5,969 nt of DNA from an uncultured bacterium (GTDB taxonomy: Bacteria; Bacillota; Clostridia; Lachnospirales; Lachnospiraceae): the NCBI GenBank assembly GCA_946543095.1, contig CAMNLO010000112.1, positions 1 to 5,969 of the forward strand, read 5' to 3'. Of this stretch, positions 1 to 3,472 are shown piece after piece (the stretch's first letter is position 1; the number at the start of each line of letters is the position of its first letter). The notes below the pieces were generated by a model. That model was not told where the DNA came from, did not search any database, and saw only the letters and a list, made by a program, of their open reading frames with translations. The position numbers and the translations under genes were made by a program.

Positions 1-1118
1 TTGTAGCCCAGACAGACGAGCACGCCAAAGACAATGGCAATGAGGCCTGCGGTGAAGGTGGCCGCTACTCTGCTCAGCTTAAACTGATCGATAAAGCTGG
101 AGACGATGGCCTCCAAAATGGAGACGGAGCTGGTGATGGCGGCAAACAGCACCATGGCGAAAAACAGGATCCCCACGATGCTGCCGATGGGACCCATCTG
201 CAGAAACACCTTGGGCAGCGCCACAAACATCAGTCCGGGCCCTGCCTGCATGCCGTCTCTTCCCATGAACACGTACACCGCCGGGATGACCATGACCCCG
301 GCCAGAATGGCGATGCCCGTGTCGAAGAATTCGATCTGTCCCACGGCGTTCAGCAGGTTCGTGTCATCCCGCATATAGGAGCCGTAGGCGATGAGGATCC
401 CCATGGCAATGCTTAAGCTGTAGAACAGCTGCCCCATGGCATCCATCATGGTGGTGAAAAAGGATTTCACAGTGATGCCGGAAAGGTCCGGGATGAACAG
501 GATCTTTAAGCCCTCCAGGCCCGTGCGGGTCACAGCGCCGTCCTTGTAGGAAAGGCTTATGGAAAAGCCGGCGATGATCAGGATCAGAAGAAGGAGGGCC
601 GGCATGACGATCTTCGAAAACTTTTCGATGCCGGTGTCCACGCCCGCTAATACGATGGCCATGGTGAGGACCAAAAAAATCGCCGTCATCACTATGGGGG
701 AGGTCAGGTCTGAAATAAAGGCGCCGAAATACCCGTCGGAGGCAGCCTGAGCCCCCTGCATGGTGGAATAGGTGATCAGGTATTTTACCACCCAGCCCCC
801 GATGACGCAGTAATAGGGCAGAATGATCATGGGAATCAGACAGGAGACGATCCCCAGAGGCTTCCAGCTCTTATGCAGCTTTTCATAGGCGGTGAGGGGG
901 CTCTGTCTGGTCTTTCTTCCGATGGCGATCTCCGTGGTCAGAAGGGTGTAGCCAAAGGTCAGTGCCAGGACCACATAGATCACCAAAAACAATCCGCCGC
1001 CGTCTCTAGCCGCAAGATAGGGAAAGCGCCAGATATTTCCCAGACCGATGGCACTGCCGGCTGCCGCGATGACAAAGCCGATGGATCCTGTAAAGGTGTT
1101 TCTGTTGTTTGTTTCCAT
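1..1118 (-). CDS. NSS/SNF family sodium-dependent amino-acid transporter, C-terminus beyond left edge
   Basis: Integral membrane Na+-coupled symporter of the neurotransmitter:sodium symporter family (LeuT/MhsT type); bacterial members usually import amino acids, but the substrate cannot be read here. 372 codons are visible. TM1 (about residues 11-33) carries the family signature GLGNIWRFPY at 25-34; A23 and N28 match the LeuT Na1 ligands A22 and N27. TM6 (about 228-248) has YSLS at 233-236 where LeuT has FTLS, and TM8 (about 312-340) has TSS at 329-331 matching the Na2 ligands T354/S355. Other helices lie near 43-65, 85-113, 140-160, 170-190, 266-286 and 352-372. Bacterial members are roughly 440-500 residues, so the last helices are outside the window. 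The start ATG (1118-1116) is placed by the N-terminus beginning just ahead of TM1 and by AAGGAA ten bases or so upstream. It follows the amidase gene by 56 bases with no visible terminator, so co-transcription is possible. Family assignment is firm; substrate is not. Confidence 0.95.
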   Translation of the reverse strand, partial: METNNRNTFTGSIGFVIAAAGSAIGLGNIWRFPYLAARDGGGLFLVIYVVLALTFGYTLLTTEIAIGRKTRQSPLTAYEKLHKSWKPLGIVSCLIPMIILPYYCVIGGWVVKYLITYSTMQGAQAASDGYFGAFISDLTSPIVMTAIFLVLTMAIVLAGVDTGIEKFSKIVMPALLLLILIIAGFSISLSYKDGAVTRTGLEGLKILFIPDLSGITVKSFFTTMMDAMGQLFYSLSIAMGILIAYGSYMRDDTNLLNAVGQIEFFDTGIAILAGVMVIPAVYVFMGRDGMQAGPGLMFVALPKVFLQMGPIGSIVGILFFAMVLFAAITSSVSILEAIVSSFIDQFKLSRVAATFTAGLIAIVFGVLVCLGY

Positions 1119-1127
1119 TGTTCTGTA

Positions 1128-1133
1128 TTCCTT
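1128..1133 (-). promoter_or_regulatory. Ribosome binding site of the NSS transporter
   Basis: AAGGAA on the minus strand lies nine bases before the ATG at 1118-1116. It supports that start over the ATG at 1157-1155, which is out of frame with the transporter. Confidence 0.6.
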
Positions 1134-1174
1134 GAATCTTGCTTTGTTCCTGTTGCATAAAAATGATGTTGGGA

Positions 1175-2068
1175 TCAGGGAAAGAACAGGTCCAGCCCGA
1201 TGCGTATCCCCTCCGCCGCCTTCTTAAGGGTCTTGTCGGAATAATCCGTGGCAGTGTCCCCCAGCTCCAGATCCACGGAAGGGATGGTGCTGTAGGAGGT
1301 CTGGGTCAGGTCCATGGGGAGGGTCCCGTCATTCCAGATGGGGATGCCGGCTTCCTTCAGACCGGTGATCAGGCAGGCCCCCAGTTCTTCATGCTCCTGC
1401 CAGTGGGATTTCACCGGCTCCATGCTCTTATACCCTGCATCATCGGGAATGCTGCAGAAAAAGGCCCCCTTGTCCTTGGCAGTGGAATCATAATGCAGGG
1501 CAATATGGGCATCCGCATAGTGGTTCGCGATAAGGGTCCTGGAAAGATTATCCAGCTGAACATCATCCGTCTCCCGGATCATCAAAACGTCATAGCCCGC
1601 GTTCAAAAGCTCCTCCTTTACAGCAAGGGCAAGTTTTAACGTCGCCTGGGCCTCGGTTTCGCCGGTTAGCATCACCGTTCCCCCGGAAATGGCGGTGGCT
1701 TCTGTGGCGCCTGCTTTGGTGGGGCCTGTCACCACCTTGGGGGTGCCGTCGGGATGGCAGAGGGTCTTTACGGAGGGGCCGTTCTTTGTGCCGTGGCCGG
1801 CGTTCACGCAGATGGTGATGTCCTTCCGGTTTTCCCCCTGGGCCGTGTAAAGTCTTGCCACGCCGTTGGTGATCTTTGCGTAGTCCCCGTATTTCCAGGT
1901 TTTGTCAAAGCTGACCTCCTGATAGGCGGTGTTTGCATTATCAACGGGCATGGCGGTGTTTGCGGTGTCAGCGGGCATGGCGGTGTTTGCGGCATCTCCT
2001 GCCGGAACAGACAGCACTGCCGCTGCCGCGATGGCAAGCCATGTGAAAAGTGGGTTTGCGTTCAGCAT
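1175..2068 (-). CDS. Secreted zinc N-acetylmuramoyl-L-alanine amidase (Amidase_3 family)
   Basis: Cell-wall hydrolase expected to cut the bond between N-acetylmuramic acid and L-alanine in peptidoglycan, acting outside the membrane. The 297-residue protein has a hydrophobic N-terminus (about 6-26, possible cleavage near VPAGDA), a nine-residue repeat (about 27-48), then the catalytic domain from about 84 to the end. Zn ligands by family pattern are H92 in NAGHG, E139 in GETEA and H192 in ALHYDS; E268 in VDLELGD is the expected catalytic glutamate. The stretch between H92 and E139 is long, as in a Lachnospiraceae subgroup I recall with the same HPDG and DLTQTSYST blocks. There is no SH3 or other wall-binding module, so targeting is unexplained. 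The ATG start has AAGGTGG six bases upstream, and no ATG, GTG or TTG lies in frame between it and the stop at 2098-2096. The signal peptide lacks any K or R before the hydrophobic core, which is unusual. It lies 23 bases after the nitroreductase gene, probably in one operon. Confidence 0.93.
   Translation of the reverse strand: MLNANPLFTWLAIAAAAVLSVPAGDAANTAMPADTANTAMPVDNANTAYQEVSFDKTWKYGDYAKITNGVARLYTAQGENRKDITICVNAGHGTKNGPSVKTLCHPDGTPKVVTGPTKAGATEATAISGGTVMLTGETEAQATLKLALAVKEELLNAGYDVLMIRETDDVQLDNLSRTLIANHYADAHIALHYDSTAKDKGAFFCSIPDDAGYKSMEPVKSHWQEHEELGACLITGLKEAGIPIWNDGTLPMDLTQTSYSTIPSVDLELGDTATDYSDKTLKKAAEGIRIGLDLFFP
1925..1993 (-). repeat. 27-bp tandem repeat inside the amidase gene
   Basis: Two full units (1925-1951 and 1952-1978) and a partial third (from 1979) encode MPVDNANTA, MPADTANTA and a degenerate GDAANTA. 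The units differ mainly in the ATTATC versus GGTGTC segment. The repeat keeps frame and sits directly after the predicted signal peptide, in a flexible linker ahead of the catalytic domain. Copy number changes would alter linker length by nine residues without disrupting the enzyme. Confidence 0.85.
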
Positions 2069-2074
2069 AATGTA

Positions 2075-2081
2075 CCACCTT
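2075..2081 (-). promoter_or_regulatory. Ribosome binding site of the amidase
   Basis: AAGGTGG on the minus strand, six bases before the ATG at 2068-2066, lies within the 23-base gap after the nitroreductase stop codon. It fixes the amidase start. Confidence 0.7.
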
Positions 2082-2091
2082 GCTGTAACAA

Positions 2092-2589
2092 TCAGTCAAC
2101 GCAGTGGATCCTGCTTTCATCGAAGCGGTCCTGCCAGGGTCTTTCCTCCGCCGGATACCCGACGGGCACAAGGGCAAAGGCGCTTAACCGATCGCCGATC
2201 CCCAATACATCGTTTACATACTTCACCCGATCCTCCTCCGGCGCGATCCCAAGCCAGACGGCCCCCAGGCCCAGGGAGGTGGCCTCCAGAAGGATGTGCT
2301 CTGTCGTGATGGCCATGTCCACCACAGCCATGCTTGGGAATCTTAAATCCTTTGTCCTGACGCAGGGGACGATCACCGCGGGGGCTCCCGCGGCGCAGCC
2401 TGCATAGGGGCTTGCCTCCGACAGCTTCCGGATGGTCTCTTTATCGCGAACGATATAGAATTCCCAGGGCTGCTGGTTGCCTGCGGAGGGCGCCGCCATG
2501 GCCGCCTTCAGGATCCGGATCAGCTTCTCCTGCTCTACAGGCCTTTCCTCATACTTGCGTATACTGACACGTTGAAAGATCTCGTTCAT
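2092..2589 (-). CDS. Nitroreductase family FMN-dependent oxidoreductase
   Basis: A 165-residue cytoplasmic flavoprotein of the nitroreductase superfamily. Members typically bind FMN as homodimers and use NAD(P)H to reduce nitro compounds, quinones or flavins; the physiological substrate is unknown here. Visible family features are the N-terminal FMN-phosphate motif RVSIRKY (7-13), APSAGNQQPWEF (33-44, with S35, N38 and Q39 expected near FMN), an AIxxEHILLEATSLGLG helix leading into GLGAVWLGI (107-115), and the C-terminal VPVGYP (141-146). The length fits the short, single-domain class. The open frame extends up to 2631, but the start is set at 2589 because AAAGGAG lies six bases upstream and the protein then begins directly with the conserved helix and RxSIRKY; the extra 14 residues are not family-like and would overlap the upstream gene. 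It begins 22 bases after the Rpn-like gene and ends 23 bases before the amidase gene. Confidence 0.95.
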   Translation of the reverse strand: MNEIFQRVSIRKYEERPVEQEKLIRILKAAMAAPSAGNQQPWEFYIVRDKETIRKLSEASPYAGCAAGAPAVIVPCVRTKDLRFPSMAVVDMAITTEHILLEATSLGLGAVWLGIAPEEDRVKYVNDVLGIGDRLSAFALVPVGYPAEERPWQDRFDESRIHCVD

Positions 2590-2595
2590 TGTGGT

Positions 2596-2602
2596 CTCCT
2601 TT
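2596..2602 (-). promoter_or_regulatory. Strong ribosome binding site of the nitroreductase
   Basis: AAAGGAG on the minus strand with a six-base spacer to the ATG at 2589-2587. This near-consensus site decides the start against the in-frame ATG at 2631, which lies inside the preceding gene. Confidence 0.8.
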
Positions 2603-2611
2603 CTGAAACTA

Positions 2612-3379
2612 TCACATGCACTGCCAGGCATGGATCACCTGTTCTTCTTTGTACTCGGGGGCAAACTCCTCTGCCATATCGCAGATCGCTTTAATCTGCG
2701 TCTCATCTTCCTCCAGCTCCTCCGCGATCTGCTCATAGTCTTTGCCCTTCCGCAGCTTGCGGCAGATCAGTTTGATCAGTTCTCGATCTTCTCCAAATCC
2801 TATTCCCCGTTCTATTCCTTGTTCAAGGCCTTCCTTGTACTTCTCCCTGTATTTTTCTTCCAGCGTCATATAGTCAAGCCTCCATTCCTCCTGCGCCCTG
2901 GATCTTTTCACTTCATCATCGATCCGGGCGGAAAACTCCCCGGTGATGGTCCTGGCTGCCAGATAATCCAGAAACTCCCTCATCTTCTCCGAGCAGTCGT
3001 TCATTTCCCCACTGGCACAGAGAAAGATCTTCCTCGCCCCGTCCTCCAGCCGGATGGTGGTATCCTCCAGACAGATATCCTCAAAGGTATAAACATGCCT
3101 CCCCTTTCCAAACTCATCAAAGGTGCAGATGAAGATGATGTACGAATCCTGCAGCCGCTCATAATCCGACGACCTCTTCAGCACATTCAGGTCGATCATC
3201 CCCTGATAGTATCTGGATCTCCTGCGCAGGTTATACTTCTTCGATGCCTGCATTTCGATATCATAGACCACTCCGGATTCATCTTCAAAATATACATCAA
3301 AGCGGATTGCGCTTTTCTTCCAAACCCGCATTTGTGCCGCATGCGGCCCAAACCGCACTGTTCCTATCGGGGAAATCAC
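2612..3379 (-). CDS. Rpn-family PD-(D/E)XK nuclease / putative transposase, N-terminally truncated
   Basis: The protein resembles the Rpn family (recombination-promoting nuclease, PD-(D/E)XK fold), often annotated as putative transposases in Lachnospiraceae. From the GTG at 3379, 255 residues are read. The nuclease core is present: IRFDVY (25-30, acidic D28) and YDIEMQ (39-44, ExQ with E42 and Q44), then RSRYYQGMIDLN (54-65), FICTFDEFGKGRHVYTFED (83-101) and the lysine-rich EEKYREKYKEGLEQGIERG stretch (174-192). It ends in the usual small helical tail (KGKDYEQIAEELEED). Full-length relatives begin some 40-50 residues earlier with a DFMF-type helix and LLxxIL segment; these are absent. In frame, a TGA at 3397-3395 closes the reading frame, leaving room only for GEITNV, which looks like an internal beta strand. 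Either this is a 5'-deleted remnant or a naturally short variant starting at GTG. No second ORF, terminal repeats or target duplication typical of an IS surround it. The rest of the frame is intact, so decay, if any, is recent. Confidence 0.8.
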   Translation of the reverse strand: MISPIGTVRFGPHAAQMRVWKKSAIRFDVYFEDESGVVYDIEMQASKKYNLRRRSRYYQGMIDLNVLKRSSDYERLQDSYIIFICTFDEFGKGRHVYTFEDICLEDTTIRLEDGARKIFLCASGEMNDCSEKMREFLDYLAARTITGEFSARIDDEVKRSRAQEEWRLDYMTLEEKYREKYKEGLEQGIERGIGFGEDRELIKLICRKLRKGKDYEQIAEELEEDETQIKAICDMAEEFAPEYKEEQVIHAWQCM

Positions 3380-3390
3380 ATTCGTAATCT

Positions 3391-3396
3391 CTCCTC
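3391..3396 (-). promoter_or_regulatory. Possible ribosome binding site of the Rpn-like gene
   Basis: GAGGAG on the minus strand lies nine bases before an ATG (3381-3379) that is followed at once by TGA, and eleven bases before the in-frame GTG (3379-3377). Spacing favours the dead ATG, so it is uncertain whether this site drives the gene or is leftover coding sequence (GGA GAG). Confidence 0.4.
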
Positions 3397-3400
3397 AGGG

Positions 3401-3416
3401 TGCCGCTGAAGCGGCA
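3401..3416 (-). repeat. Short perfect inverted repeat in the leader of the Rpn-like gene
   Basis: TGCCGC-TTCA-GCGGCA on the minus strand forms a 6-bp stem with a four-base loop (the arms match for 7 bases). It would lie a few bases after the start of a transcript from the promoter at 3426-3434. No U-tract follows on either strand, so it is not an ordinary terminator; it could be an mRNA-stabilising leader hairpin or a protein site. Confidence 0.5.
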
Positions 3417-3425
3417 TAAGAGGTA

Positions 3426-3434
3426 AGTATAGCA
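3426..3434 (-). promoter_or_regulatory. Candidate extended -10 promoter (TGC-TATACT)
   Basis: On the minus strand TATACT (3431-3426) is preceded by TGC, giving the extended -10 form TGnTATAAT with one mismatch. No good -35 lies 16-18 bases upstream, which extended -10 promoters can tolerate. The predicted start is near 3419, ahead of the hairpin and the Rpn-like gene. It is the only plausible promoter I see for the four downstream genes. Confidence 0.45.
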
Positions 3435-3472
3435 TTGTCAGGGTGCATCAGGGATGATCGAATCAAAAGGAA

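Larger units (their letters stand above)
3395..3446. repeat. 9-bp direct repeat flanking the promoter region
   Basis: tcagggtgc occurs at 3395-3403 and again at 3438-3446, separated by 34 bases that contain the candidate -10 box and the hairpin. The pair could be regulator half-sites, a small target duplication or chance. Confidence 0.4.

Noticed and set aside
106..1160. Plus-strand open frames at 106-378, 559-750 and 873-1160
   Set aside because: They are antisense to the NSS transporter; methionine-rich translations arise from reversed CAT-rich membrane-helix codons.
1139..2407. Plus-strand open frames at 1139-1639, 1754-2407 and 1929-2309
   Set aside because: They overlie the amidase and nitroreductase genes in antisense, and their repeats (VCGVSGHGG type) simply mirror the 27-bp repeat.
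2590..2631. Longer nitroreductase starting at the ATG at 2631
   Set aside because: It would overlap the end of the Rpn-like gene, has no RBS and adds 14 residues unlike the family; the ATG at 2589 has a near-perfect RBS.
2591..3409. 272-residue plus-strand open frame
   Set aside because: It is fully antisense to the Rpn-like gene, whose protein has clear family motifs; the plus-strand translation shows no recognisable domain and has low-complexity hydrophobic runs typical of antisense frames.
2612..3446. Complete insertion sequence around the Rpn-like gene
   Set aside because: No terminal inverted repeats or matching target duplications flank the gene; the 9-bp repeat lies wholly on one side.
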